A stretch of 64,000 bases of DNA, from NCBI RefSeq assembly GCF_000203795.2, contig NW_006281107.1, forward strand, positions 878,965-942,964, in the 5' to 3' direction. The translations under genes and the position numbers were made by a program. Origin of the DNA: Batrachochytrium dendrobatidis JAM81. Its lineage: Eukaryota; Chytridiomycota; Chytridiomycetes; Rhizophydiales. The notes under the pieces were generated by a model. The model was not told the DNA's origin. It worked only from the letters and a program-made list of their open reading frames with translations, and did not search any database. How positions within the stretch are numbered: the stretch's first letter is position 1; each line of letters starts with the position of its first letter. Below are positions 36,904 through 48,445 of the stretch, piece after piece.

Positions 36904-37638
36904 TTACAATATGAAAAAAGCAGTCACTACAACCATTCCTAATCGGATACTTGTAATTGCAATGGTATTGGTAAGATCATTCAAGATCATACTTGCTGAA
37001 TTGCTTTGAAGAGGGTTATTCATTGATCTTACCCGTGTAGCGTTGTGTTGATTAGAATCATCACAAGACGTACTCGAATGGCCATGGGTTTCAACTGTAC
37101 GATACTGAGGTTCTGTTGGAACATTCATTGGCGATTTTGGCTCGACTACAATGGATTTAAAATTGGGTTGATCTACTTTGATGCTTCGATAAGGCAAACA
37201 GGGTTCGATAGTTGATCCTTTTCGACATGATCGTTGCATGAGTGCCATATGATTCCACGCATGTTTCAAAAACTGCGATGAAGGCACCGATACACGATGT
37301 GCATCTTTTAATTCATTTTCTGGAACAGACATCAGCGTATCGGTACTCGTAGAACTGAACAACATATCATGGGGATTAAATGTAAATGGAGTAAAAATGT
37401 AGTGGTGAATTCCTGATTGAATCAAGACGGTCAACACTGTTTGAATGTTGACAAGTGTGCGTAATTTTTTGATGGATATCGGATGCTGTGGAATACTTGT
37501 AGATATTGGTCGAGATTTTATTGGCATCGAATCCCGATTCTTCAAGGCCGTTGTAGGAATAGTTGATGGCATTGCATTGTGAAGCGCAATAGCGCAAGTA
37601 ATTCCTAATGTTGCGGTAATGTAAACTTGAATCTGCAT
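36904..37638 (-). CDS. unknown small secreted or GPI-anchored protein, 244 residues
   Basis: Single open exon. Starts MQIQVYITATLGITCAIALH, a plausible signal peptide. The body is Ser/Thr/Pro-rich with few Cys (SCRKGSTIEPCLP, STSCDDSN) and no recognised domain. It ends with a small-residue stretch (NSASMILNDL) and a hydrophobic tail IRLGMVVVTAFFIL with nothing charged after it, which is the layout of a GPI-attachment signal. A type I membrane protein without cytoplasmic tail is the same in appearance. Codon usage and ATG context look ordinary. It faces the MFS gene tail to tail and shares its upstream region with the PPR gene. Function unknown; reality as a gene moderately likely. Confidence 0.5.
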   Translation of the reverse strand: MQIQVYITATLGITCAIALHNAMPSTIPTTALKNRDSMPIKSRPISTSIPQHPISIKKLRTLVNIQTVLTVLIQSGIHHYIFTPFTFNPHDMLFSSTSTDTLMSVPENELKDAHRVSVPSSQFLKHAWNHMALMQRSCRKGSTIEPCLPYRSIKVDQPNFKSIVVEPKSPMNVPTEPQYRTVETHGHSSTSCDDSNQHNATRVRSMNNPLQSNSASMILNDLTNTIAITSIRLGMVVVTAFFIL

Positions 37639-38205
37639 GTTGTCTAGTGGATTTCTAAATCGTTTAATTCAAATGATGTAAAATTTGGGTAATGTCTTGA
37701 TAGATAAATCGTCAAATGTATAAATGCAAGGTTGAAATATGATAGTAAGCCAAGAGAACTAGGTAGAAACTATGTTCTATTCTACCGCTTGATATATCTG
37801 TATGCATACGATAAATGGGTTTAAATCAGTGGATGTAGTTTCAAGTTGTAGAATTCCACGGTTGAAATCCATGTTTCATTTAGCTTTCCTCATTCCACCC
37901 CATCCAACATGGGGACCATACCGTGCTATTGAATTGGGCCAAATTAATCCATGTCAGTTAAATTCATCAACAGTTTGACTTTAAACCCCATACGCTACAT
38001 GTTTAATCCATACACATGCATTGGTGTCATTTAAATCACTTTGCATTTAAGCTGTTCATACTAACTGGTCGTTGGTGAATGCAACAGAATTCATTGCTAT
38101 CTGTTGAAAAACATGTGACGAATCATGTGATATCATTTCAAATATTTTAAATGTAATTCGCGTTCAGAATAATTTGACCCAAATGGGCTAGTAAGCCTTT
38201 GTCGC
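37639..38205. other. divergent intergenic between the surface protein (-) and PPR gene (+)
   Basis: About 570 bases, AT-rich. Contains the two promoters. No open frame of note, RNA gene or repeat recognised. Confidence 0.55.
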
Positions 38206-41200
38206 ATGCACCATCACGATCTGACTCTTCTTGTATGGAGCCAGCCATTATGCAAGAACTTATCAAAACCTCGTTCTTGTCGTCAATACTCATCGTTATG
38301 CCGTTTAAAGCAGTTAAATTCATTCACTGCTACACAATCTTCCTGTTCCAATCAAGTTATCCAATATAATCATGAATCATTTCTGAATCGATCTGCCAAT
38401 TATTGTTGGCACCGCATGCCTTTTCAAGTCTGGTTTTATAATAATCAAAACTATTCTCAATGCAGATTATATCAAACACCACCTTCTGACTCTCTTCAGC
38501 TTCATAAATTGTTGAGTTTGGTCATGAATACTCAATCTTCTGCTAAAACTCGACACTATACAGAAACTGCCCAGCAAGCCAAACGCCTATATGATCACCT
38601 CAAACACACTAGTGATCTTCGGTTTAACATATCTGATTACTATATCTTTATTTCTCTATTGATTCGTTCCAATACCGCAACTCCCGATTCCATTCGACTT
38701 ATTCTGGTTGATATGAATGCTTGTGGAATGACTCCGTCAGTTGAAATATGGATGCAATATCTGCAAATACTTGCCAAGTTTCATCATATGGATCAAATCA
38801 AAATCATAATTAATAATTTGATTAGTGAATCAGTCATTGTGTCGGAATCTCAGCTAGAGCACCTGCTGCAGCATCTCGGTCAAACAGCTCAATCAGATAT
38901 TATTCTGGAAATTATTCAGCTGCTTGTTCGGGCTCGTATACCCATTTCAAAACTCAGTGTACATAGCCTGATTCACGGTTTTGGTCGCAAGAAGGATATT
39001 AATAACATGGCATACTACTTGCATTTACTCAACAAACCCTCAAACCATAATGTTAACTCGACAACAGAGCAGTCGGATTTGAATGACACCATCTCTGACA
39101 AGGCTATGATATCCGCTGCATTTTCAACCATTACACCCGACTTTTACATTTTTCACTCATTCATTAGATCTGCATGTGCTGTGGGGAATACCACGATGGC
39201 TTTGAAAGCATACAATCAAATGATCCAATCTGGCATCAAACCTAATCTATGGACATTTACATTTCTTTTACGAATGTTTGCTCAGCAAGGAGACCTCGTA
39301 CATGCCAATTCTATTTGGGAGCGACTTCGGTTTATGGGCGTCATGCCCGACATTGTCCTCTATACCATGTTGATCAAGTTACGTGCTGATAAAGGAGATA
39401 TTTCTGGAATGCTAAAACTTTTTTCAGAATTCAAATCCTTTGGGCTTGTGCCAGATTGTCGGCTATACAATGCATTACTTCACGGATATAATCTTGCAAA
39501 TGATTTGATGGCAATGCAAACACTGTACACACACATGATTTTAGAAGAAAATGTGATACCAGATGAGACCACGTTTACGACTATCATGCATGCACATATC
39601 AAAGCCGGTAATCTTGCTGGAGCTCGTCAATGGTTCAAGCGGATGGTAGATGCAGTGACGGTTGATGATCTTTTACCTGCGACAAAGTTTAATCAAAAGC
39701 AACAGCATGCATCCATTCGAACGTCGCCCATTTCGATAAAGCCTGGCGTGATCTCCTATACTGTTCTCATGAGTGGACTAGCTGAGCTTGGTAATATTGG
39801 TCAATTGGAAAAGATGTTTTTAGAAATGGTCCAAAACAATATTGCTCCAAACCTCTATACGTATACTATTATCATTCAAGGATATATCGTGTCACATAAT
39901 ATGACGGCAGCACTTCAGGTTTTTCGTCAAATGATATCAGATCCAGATCCTATTGTTCCTGACCATGAAGTATATAAAACCATGATTGGAGGGTATGTGG
40001 GATTGGGTGATTTTGATACTGCTTGGACATGGATTAGCAATATGGAACAGGATGGCATCAAACCCACTGAAAAAACGTTTGCGCTATTTATTGATGCACA
40101 TATTGCCAGATCTGATTTAGATAGCGCATACAATGTATATGAGCAAATGCTATCAAAAAACATTGATCCTTCTGAACATATACTTGTTGCTCTACTAGTG
40201 CATCTGTGTCGATGGCGACATACCTCCAACAGACGCATTAGCACAGGCCCTTCTTCACCAGATCATCATTTCTACAGATCACCAGATGGTAGTATAAAAA
40301 AACACTCTCGCCAAAAGCTAGCTGAAATTGAAGGCTCTGTATACGATCCAAACTTGTCTGCCTTGCATAATCTCACTCTTGTATCATGGGCTGGAAAGTA
40401 CCATCTCTACATCATGCGCATCTACAGTCACTATCGTCGTATTTTCCAAACTACTCGCAAACCCATCAAGATATACGATGTCGTTATTGGACATTTGGCG
40501 TACTTTGAGCGTATCCCAGCAACACGCGACGTGTTTATGGATATGCTTGGTGATGAGGTTATGCCAGACATATCGATTATTTTGCGCATGATCCGTATGC
40601 AGGCTTTGGATGATGATTGGCACAGTGTTTTTACTTGGTACACGAGTGTTTTGAAAACCATTTCACGGATGGGAAATGATCCTGTTGATACAGATATAAT
40701 GTCACACTCAGACTCACTAGAAACTATTTTTGAAAAAGGGTTGCTAGATATACCAAAAACTGAAACGTCTTTGAACCTGTCATCGACTCTACCCGAAGCA
40801 CTGGATGTTCCATTCTTTTTAAAGCACACGGTCCCGTTTTGGCAAGAGCTGCATCATCGAGAAAAGTTGGAAAGTAGATTGACGTTGGCATGTTTGGGAT
40901 CGTACGGTCGATATGCATTCATTACGGAATGGGAAAGTATTGGAAAACGTACTGGCTGGCGACGTCAAGGAATTCCAAACCGAACTCGACAGTCAAAAAA
41001 AGCATCCGATGAATCTAGCGAGATAAATCATACCAGTACTCCACGCGAATCTATTACAAGTGGTGCTGGTGATCCAATTGCAGACGATCGACTTTACTGG
41101 GGAGTTGATATTGTAAAGTACAATGAAAGGCTTAATCGGTTTGTATTGTTGAATGGTCTTGATACAGTTGCATCATCAATGGGATACTGGATCACCGTTG

Positions 41201-41583
41201 TTTCTATTCACAAGCGCTTTAACGTGCCTTTTGGTTTGCAGCCCATTTCACAGCAGCTACGTAGTAGTATTGTGCTGCCAATACTTTTAGACAAAAAAGA
41301 CAAGCTTTCATCTATTGTATCGGGCCACAACAAAATGGGAAAAAACGAGTATTTTCCATCTCAAAAAAGAAAAACGTCTAGTAGTGGAGAACAAGGTATT
41401 GGAGACGCATGGCTTGATGTAACTTTAGATCCAAATGCACAGTTTTCAAGCTTTGTCAAATTATTTCTTCGACACTGTGAGTTGTGTGAACTTTGGGAAG
41501 CCCGACGACGTGCATTGGAATGGATTTTGCAAAATGCACCTCTGGAGTTGTCTGCAGATGAAACAAATGAATTGGAAACGTAG
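38206..41583 (+). CDS. large pentatricopeptide repeat (PPR) protein, 1125 residues
   Basis: One uninterrupted exon, unlike most genes here. N terminus MHHHDLTLLVWSQPLCKN followed by Arg/Ser-rich, acid-poor sequence looks like a mitochondrial presequence. From residue about 310 to 680 there are roughly ten PPR-type units of about 35 residues, seen by repeating turns such as GIKPNLWTFTFLLR, GVMPDIVLYTMLIK, GLVPDCRLYNALL, VIPDETTFTTIMHAH, NIAPNLYTYTIIIQGY and IVPDHEVYKTMIGGY. The C-terminal third (from about 700) is less repetitive, with a low-complexity basic patch near 950. PPR proteins bind organellar RNA in a sequence-specific way and act in its processing, stability or translation. Which transcript is bound cannot be told. 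Ends at TAG 41581-41583. Confidence 0.9.
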   Translation: MHHHDLTLLVWSQPLCKNLSKPRSCRQYSSLCRLKQLNSFTATQSSCSNQVIQYNHESFLNRSANYCWHRMPFQVWFYNNQNYSQCRLYQTPPSDSLQLHKLLSLVMNTQSSAKTRHYTETAQQAKRLYDHLKHTSDLRFNISDYYIFISLLIRSNTATPDSIRLILVDMNACGMTPSVEIWMQYLQILAKFHHMDQIKIIINNLISESVIVSESQLEHLLQHLGQTAQSDIILEIIQLLVRARIPISKLSVHSLIHGFGRKKDINNMAYYLHLLNKPSNHNVNSTTEQSDLNDTISDKAMISAAFSTITPDFYIFHSFIRSACAVGNTTMALKAYNQMIQSGIKPNLWTFTFLLRMFAQQGDLVHANSIWERLRFMGVMPDIVLYTMLIKLRADKGDISGMLKLFSEFKSFGLVPDCRLYNALLHGYNLANDLMAMQTLYTHMILEENVIPDETTFTTIMHAHIKAGNLAGARQWFKRMVDAVTVDDLLPATKFNQKQQHASIRTSPISIKPGVISYTVLMSGLAELGNIGQLEKMFLEMVQNNIAPNLYTYTIIIQGYIVSHNMTAALQVFRQMISDPDPIVPDHEVYKTMIGGYVGLGDFDTAWTWISNMEQDGIKPTEKTFALFIDAHIARSDLDSAYNVYEQMLSKNIDPSEHILVALLVHLCRWRHTSNRRISTGPSSPDHHFYRSPDGSIKKHSRQKLAEIEGSVYDPNLSALHNLTLVSWAGKYHLYIMRIYSHYRRIFQTTRKPIKIYDVVIGHLAYFERIPATRDVFMDMLGDEVMPDISIILRMIRMQALDDDWHSVFTWYTSVLKTISRMGNDPVDTDIMSHSDSLETIFEKGLLDIPKTETSLNLSSTLPEALDVPFFLKHTVPFWQELHHREKLESRLTLACLGSYGRYAFITEWESIGKRTGWRRQGIPNRTRQSKKASDESSEINHTSTPRESITSGAGDPIADDRLYWGVDIVKYNERLNRFVLLNGLDTVASSMGYWITVVSIHKRFNVPFGLQPISQQLRSSIVLPILLDKKDKLSSIVSGHNKMGKNEYFPSQKRKTSSSGEQGIGDAWLDVTLDPNAQFSSFVKLFLRHCELCELWEARRRALEWILQNAPLELSADETNELET

Positions 41584-41606
41584 CCTGTTTCTGATGTATA
41601 GCATTC

Positions 41607-41612
41607 AATAAA
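41607..41612 (+). terminator. AATAAA polyadenylation signal of the PPR gene
   Basis: Canonical hexamer 24 bases after the PPR stop codon, in the 105-base gap between convergent genes. Confidence 0.5.
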
Positions 41613-41687
41613 CCTATAGTTGTACAAGACATGATGATTTCAAGTGACCAACAGTCGAGTTTATTGAATTTAAAAATGTAAAAGGGT

Positions 41688-42837
41688 TTAATGTAAAGGC
41701 ATAGGTTGTAAATCAGGAGAAACAAATGCTGCTTTTGCCTCTGAGCTATACAACCTTTCTTTTGAATAGTATTTAAAGATGATCTCAAACTCTTCCAAAT
41801 GAGGATGGCGACCAAGAAAATCAAGAAAGTCGGAATTATCACCATCTAGTTTCTTGTCTGCATCAACAGCCTTGACCACGAGATTTAGAAAGAAAATGGT
41901 AATGGTTTCATTGTAGCCAGTCTTGACACGCTGTATATTGGCAGCATTGTATCTAAAGATTCCCTCTCTATATTTGAAATCAACTTGAATCAGCGATAAT
42001 ACATGTGGATACAAACAACAGCCATACTAATTGAAAGAACAGATTCCAGACATGACCTTACTTTACACGAGGAATCGCTTTATCTAAACACCCATCAGCC
42101 TCGCGAAGGTAATTCCAAGCCATTCGTAAATGTGCCCGATGCGTCCATTCATCAAACGACAATGTTCCTTTTTCAAATGCATCTAAAAACACTTCATCGC
42201 CAATGCTTCTATAACTGGATTCGTAGTATAATAATGGATCCATTTTGGGATGATTTTTGGATACGCCGAGACCTGGTACAATCCGCTTGACTCGACCAAA
42301 CCATACTTCGTGATCGCCCATTTGAAGTGATTGTTCAGCCTGACAGATAAGCACGCTCAAGGATCCATGAAGAATTGGAAGTCCAGTTCCTCCATCGTCT
42401 AGATGATGAGAGAAAGCAGCAAAGTTTGTTTGAGTGCTAGGAGATGAGAATGCAACTGACAGAGATATCTGCTGTTTGGATAGTAAATGCACAGCGAAAT
42501 TGCTAGATCGATGTAAAAGTGGTGACATGGAGGAAGGATGTCTGATGGCAAAGGACACTATGGGGGGAGTCAAAGAGACGGAAGTGAATGAACTGCATGT
42601 CATTGCTCTAGACTGATGAGGAGTTGCAGTTGTATCGCATGCAGTGACAATAACAACTGGTTGAGGAACTTGACGCATAAGTTGACGAAGATTCCCTTCA
42701 ACAACAGTGGATGAGATGGTGCGATGCAATATGATGGACGGTGTGTTGATGGGTGATAATCTTGTATGAGGTAAATAGCTGTTGATATTCCTGCATGATC
42801 TCAATAGCATTGATGCCATGACAGATCTCATCTGCAT
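41688..42837 (-). CDS. flavin reductase-like domain protein with a C-terminal helical domain
   Basis: Two exons (42837-42062 and 41967-41688; intron 94 bases), 351 residues. Start MQMRSVMASMLLRSC, then basic sequence to residue about 45: probable mitochondrial presequence. Residues about 50-220 form an FMN-binding split-barrel (flavin reductase-like): PQPVVIVTACD, SRAMTCSSFTSVSLTPPIVS, SSNFAVHLLSKQQ and GDHEVWFGRVKRI. After a linker (LLYYESSYRSIG) comes a second unit: FDEWTHRAHLRMAWNYLRE, GIFRYNAANIQ, TGYNETITIFFLN. I recall this WTHxAHLR...YN...GYxETxT pattern from small uncharacterised bacterial proteins. The intron falls inside this second unit and splicing restores the GIFRYN motif. Likely an FMN-using reductase; physiological substrate and the helical domain's role unknown. 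Confidence 0.78.
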
Positions 42838-43226
42838 TGGCTTGCTGCTCGTTGAATCGAGTCTACAATCTGATTTTTTGACCAGTAAATTGGATTGTAA
42901 TTCAAATGGAATTTACTGTCAATAGTTGATCACAACACATTGTAGTTGGCAAACACTGTCTGACATTCTGTTGGATTTCAATTTACACTTTTATTCTTTA
43001 CTGCATGTCAATCAACTCGAACATGTAACAATTGGGTTGAAATATAAATATCTCTGCGTTCTCATTCATTTTGTCTTGAACTGAAATATAAAATATCTTC
43101 AAACTCATTACACAAAACTCGATGGATTAAAAGAATGAGTACGTAATTTCAAGTTTTGAATTAGAACATACAGCGATTGCAGCCTTTAAATTGCTACGTC
43201 ATACTGGTTGAGGAAATAAACTCTTA
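42838..43226. other. intergenic upstream of the flavin reductase fusion
   Basis: About 390 bases, divergent promoter DNA. No gene or repeat recognised. Confidence 0.5.
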
Positions 43227-43766
43227 ATGGCTGCAGATTACAATCGTAATCAAGGTATAAAGTTTGAGCGTGAGCATCAAGATGAGCATGCTATTAATTA
43301 ACATTGAAAACCCTTGTATGATTTAAAAGAAGACTGGTATGAATATTGGAAACAACGAGCCATTGTATGGTTTAATCTATTGGGCACCTCGTTTGACAAA
43401 TATCCGACTGCTAGCGTGCCAAATACAGCCAGTAATAACTTTGATATTTGCACAACCTACATCATGGGTTTATACTGCTTGAAACTATATTTTAGAAATA
43501 TAGACCAAGTGTGTATTGGCTTGCAATCAGCCAAGACTGAATTCCTCAGATCTATATTCATAAAAGTACTGTGAAATCTTGACTCGAATGAAAATAGACT
43601 GAATACAACCATCAGTATTTCTACAGTAAACCAATGTCTAAAAACAAGTTTCTACACATTAATCTTGACCATTTATACCACGTGTAGGTATGAATGTCAT
43701 GAACGAGATCATCGCGGTCAAAAGGGTTTACCCAAAACAAATTTACAAGGCAATCAAGTGTCCAGC
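43227..43766 (+). CDS. doubtful small multi-exon gene
   Basis: Three exons can be joined in phase: 43227-43254 (MAADYNRNQ), 43330-43369 and 43688-43766, reading on through EDWYEYWKQRAIVW and YECHERDHRG to LQGNQVSS. A further exon after 43936 (WQDRWVIAIGSG...) could follow. Phases agree at both joins, and the peptide is charged and aromatic rather than random hydrophobic. However the second donor is ATG/GTTTAA, the second intron (318 bases) is long for this region, and I recognise no family. It may be spurious or a fragment. Function not assignable. Confidence 0.25.
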
Positions 43767-44135
43767 GTAAGTGACTGTAAATTGCTTCAAAATGTATATA
43801 ATCTGTGTTGAAATAGAATATACTTTAAGTTTTGAATGGCTGTTCTGTTTGACTGTTGCTGGCATGTGTGAATCTGGAATGTTCACGATTTGAACTGATA
43901 CAATGGATGAAAATAGAATATTTATAGTGGCAAGATCGTTGGGTTATTGCCATTGGATCTGGACAACGGTATCACTCGATGGGTTGTGCATCAATATTCC
44001 AGAGCAGTGATGACCATCTACTGACCATGATTTTAATCTACATTTTATAATAGCAAGACTTTCTTTTTAAGAGCCATCAAGAGTCTTGAGCCCATTTATC
44101 AGGTAGATTCACTTCAGTGCACTAGCACAAGGCTC
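43767..44135. other. intergenic upstream of the double-PHD gene
   Basis: About 370 bases. May hold a last exon of the doubtful gene before it; otherwise promoter DNA. Nothing else recognised. Confidence 0.4.
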
Positions 44136-47100
44136 ATGTCCAGTGTCCACGTTCATCATAGCAACAAGGAAGCAGAGCCAGAAACGACCACTACGACCAT
44201 TTCCCAGCAACTCTCACTAGCTGCTGCGTACATTGATATCTCTCCACATCTGTATATTGACTCTGTGGGTGCTAAAGCTGCCGAAGAACCCTCTGGTGTT
44301 CTACTCCTCTCTTCACACCACCCCAGAGTCAAGTCAACAGATTTTTGTCAGTCGGTAGCTTCCGAAATCAAAGATTTGTCCAGTGTTGCTGGTGACCATC
44401 CAGAGATTTACTGTTTGAATCATACCAGTAGTAACGGGCTTGTCATGTCAAATCCAAACTGTCTTTCCAATAAGGATATGCCATTGAATACCAGTTCTCA
44501 ACAAACGCTACATAGTGGTCATACAGGTATGTCATTCATGTCAAAGACTTGTAGGGTGATAATCAACTCGTTAACGCAAATGTGTTCGTATCTATATATT
44601 GGTGTCATGAATGCTTTTTAAATGTGTAGATGCATTCACTTTATCTTCTCAAATAATGTCAACTACAGATTCGTCGGCCTTGTCGGGTCCGCTAATCAAG
44701 GATACTGAAATGGATTCTGTTGCTAATAAAAGCCGAGAAAGCATCACTAGAGTGAGTCGTAGAGCTAATCAACGAAGTACAAGATCCAAAACTCCCCGTG
44801 CTGCTGCTTTGATACAGAACCCTTCAACTGTCCAGTCTATTTCTGCTACTCGTACTGATACTTCTGGAACTGCAGCTTCAATAGCTTTAAATGCAGTTGA
44901 ACCATTACATAATAATTTCAAGACTGACACTGATGAACCACTTGGAGATAATACTACTCTTGTATCAAAAACAAATAATCGTGACGATGAGTTTGATTAT
45001 ATATTTGGAGAAGACTCGGACTTGTCGAGTGTCCATAGTTCTTTTTTTGGAATATCGTCGACTGGCTCTGTAAAAGATTCTAAACCTGCCAGTCTAACAC
45101 ATTCTCGTCCCGCATCGCCCACGGAAGGTGCAATTGATCTTTCATATGTTTTGTCCACAAAAACGCATCATTCTAAATCACACACTCGTTTGCCATCTGA
45201 TATGATTGAAGGATCAGTATCACCAGTACGAAACCCGACTAAAAAGAAATCTTTACCACTGATATCTAGGAAAACCCCCTCGACAAAAATAGGTACTACA
45301 CCACAATCGGAACTTAAAAAATCATCCAGAGGATCGTCTCGCAAAGCGAAGCAGAATATAGATCACAAAGCGGATACAATAGATCTGGACTGTCTTTCTT
45401 TGTTCCAAACAGCATCAACTGAACTTCATCCCGTAACGGATGATCTTCAGCCTATTGCAAAATCCAAGCGTAGGCTTCAAAGGCCAAAAAAACCATTTGC
45501 TCTTGATATTGTTGTGAATGATGCTGTATCCAGCGAACCGGGTTCAGATGCAGTTGATGATGCAAATTTTGATTCTACTCAGGTACAACAATCGACGGCT
45601 ACCAATACCATGACTCCATTGCGTCGAGCACGGCCTGTGAGGACAATGGGCATACCGTCTCTTGCGCTTCCTGTGAATCCTTTCAGTGAACAGGAACAGC
45701 TACAATCATCACGTACAGCTGAAGAGGATTTATCATTGATTCGATCAAGTGAACGTGCCACTACACCTGAATCTACACGAGTTGCTCCTGGTCTAAATCG
45801 TATCGAAAAAAAAGTCAACAGTGGCAATACATTGCAATCTTTGTCTGGTATTTCATCCCAGACCAAGAACACTATATTGTCGTCACGAACTCGGCGCAGC
45901 ACTCAAACTACGGTACTTGATTATTTTGCTGCACATCCAGTTGACGTATCTTCTGCTGCCATTCCCTTACATGCTCCAGCAACCACTGTCACTTCTGCCC
46001 CTTCAAACAAACGAGCTGCGGTAGGTTTACATGATTTATTATTCAATTATCGTGTCAAGTTTGGCGACTTATCCTCAAGTGTTAAATCGCTGTTGCTGGC
46101 AGCGACACTAGCTATGGTTTATATGTTTGCTAAGCATTTAAATGATATCTTGTACTTATTTTAAATTATTTGATACTATGTGTGATAAAGAATCGGTATA
46201 ATCATGATAACTGCTCCGCTTGTCTTGGTACAGGAGAGTTACTGTGCTGTGATACATGTCCGCGCGTATTCCATTTAGCATGTGTTCAGGAGGGATTTTC
46301 TGGAGATGATGTACCACAAGGGTTTTGGCAATGCCGTCGTTGTGCATTTCTATCTACTGAAACCACTTCCACAACCTTCAACTTGATGCCCGATGGTCAT
46401 ATGCATAGTGTTAGTCTTAAGCCTAGCGATGTAAAGTTGTGGCAGCCGACAGAAGCATCCGAAAGTCCGTGTTCTAATTTACCATTTAATGGTAGAAACC
46501 CTGACTCATCCCGAAAACGAAAGCGAGAGGGGCTGATGGATCCACTTTTGAAAGTGTTGGATAGTTTAAATCCTCGTGTATTTGAACTTCCTGCACATAT
46601 TGCAGTGATGTATACGGATGTGATGGTTCATCCAGCTACAGGTGAATTCATAGATTTACGGACCACCAAAGTGGATGTTGTGCCTGCTTCAGGCCGGAAT
46701 TCACGTGGTCGTGTTACTAAAGCCGCATCATTGCGTGCAGAGAGTTCTGCAAAATGCAACTCTCTAAACGCTCTTAATTCACCTGTCGTTTCTACCTTGA
46801 CAGCAGCATTTCCTGATACCACACTGGCCAATCCAGCTACTACTGATATATCTGAATTAGATTTAAAACATATCACACAACCCGAATTCCGCGCGACAGA
46901 GGCTGCTCCAACACTTTCATCCAAACTTGCAGGCAATATATCCCAATCAACAAATAATAAAAAGAATAAGCGATTGACGCAGTCGCACTGCCACGGATGC
47001 AGGAAAACAGGGATGCGACTTTCACAGACCTCGTTCCTTTCGTCGCATTCTGTCCATCAACCCAAACACTCGGGCACCAATCATCTGAGTCTTCAAACAC

Positions 47101-48290
47101 AGCGGTCTGAGCTCATCTATTGTGACTACTGTTCATTGGCATGGCATTTGGATTGTCTTACACCTCCTTTATCCACTATTCCTCCAGAGTTGCGACCTTC
47201 TAGTGAAGAAATAGTTGATCCTACTGACTGGCAGCGTGTGAAGGCGATTATATGGAAAGGGTCGCCACTTAACGATTTGAGTTACATTAACACAAATGAT
47301 CAATTTGTTACGCGGGAGCAGACCAGTGATGACGGGTTTCATTTAGGCGAAAAGCCAAGTGATGGAGAAGCAGAGCGCAATAGTGGGAATGTGACATTTG
47401 TTGAATCAATGATGGAAGCCATGGATCCAGGACTACTAACAGGAGCAAAGCATTTAATTATCAGACAAAAGTGGATGTGTCCTTGCCATGCGGATTGGGT
47501 ACTGCCCAAACGTGTTCGTGTTGCCCAAAGAATTCATGTACATGTTTCTCCGACCCAAAAGGACAATGGAGGCATAGTGATTGAATCTGGTACCAGTTCT
47601 CGTGATTCATTTTCTGCTGCTTTGGAGAGCGCTGGGTTAAAAGCAGATACTACACTATGCGGAGACTCTATTGCATCTAAACTGAGTATGGATACAACAT
47701 CCTTTCCATCAACACAAAGATCGAATCTAGCCACTCCTGTCCACTCATCGCGTGTAGATTCGGCGGCACAAGATGCTCAGAATACTACAGATCGACCCTA
47801 TACCAACATGGGGCATATTCATATCACAAACTCGATGAGTACGACGGATGTTTTTGAAGCGATTACGACAGCCAAACGAGCTCATGACACCAGAGCGTTG
47901 CGGTCACTTTTAGCCATGGATTTTCATATTCCCGAATCTCGTGTAACGGAAGATTTTGTTGCATGCATTCGACACTCGCAACGAAGGGATAAGTTTCAGA
48001 TATGTTCTACAGTTGATGCCAAAGGTGTTCTTGGAGAAGAGATTCAAGTGACTGATCCTGAGCTGCGAAACAAATTTGCCGAGTTTGATCAAACCTTTTG
48101 TACGAATGCAAGAGAGGTGTACTATGAACAAAAACAAAAAGAAACCAAGATCGACAATCGATCTACTGACAGTGGGGTTCGACAATGGTTGGTGGGTCAA
48201 ATGGCGAATGATGGAACTGATTTGCAGAGTGAGGATTTTCTTGTTGCCATGGCACTTTTACAGATGGATCTAGTTCCGCAATCTAAATAG
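44136..48290 (+). CDS. double-PHD-finger protein, Rco1/PHF12-like
   Basis: Three exons in phase: 44136-44526, 44630-46020 and 46191-48290, 1293 residues. The first 590 residues are disordered, Ser/Thr-rich, with basic patches. Exon 3 opens with PHD finger 1: NHDNCSACLGTGELLCCDTC, then PRVFHLACV and FWQCRRC (C4HC3 complete). PHD finger 2 (from about 46988) has CHGCRKTG, LIYCDYCSLAWHLDCL, then after an insert of about 85 residues KWMCPCHADW. The order PHD1, linker, PHD2 with a W-x-C-P-x-H end followed by a basic LPKRVRV stretch is that of Rco1 in yeast and PHF12 in animals. Known role of those: subunits of the Rpd3S/Sin3 histone deacetylase recruited over H3K36-methylated genes. Complex membership here is inferred. 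Confidence 0.75.
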
Positions 48291-48445
48291 CACCAGTGCA
48301 CTTTTGTGGTCGTTTTATTTTTGGTTATGTAGTGGAGTATGATTTTGATAAGAGCATACAGTACCTTTATTTTCAATGAATCTAGATATATATTTTTGAC
48401 ATTGGTTCATGTGAATTATTTTCAACACGACGATGCAAATCTCGG

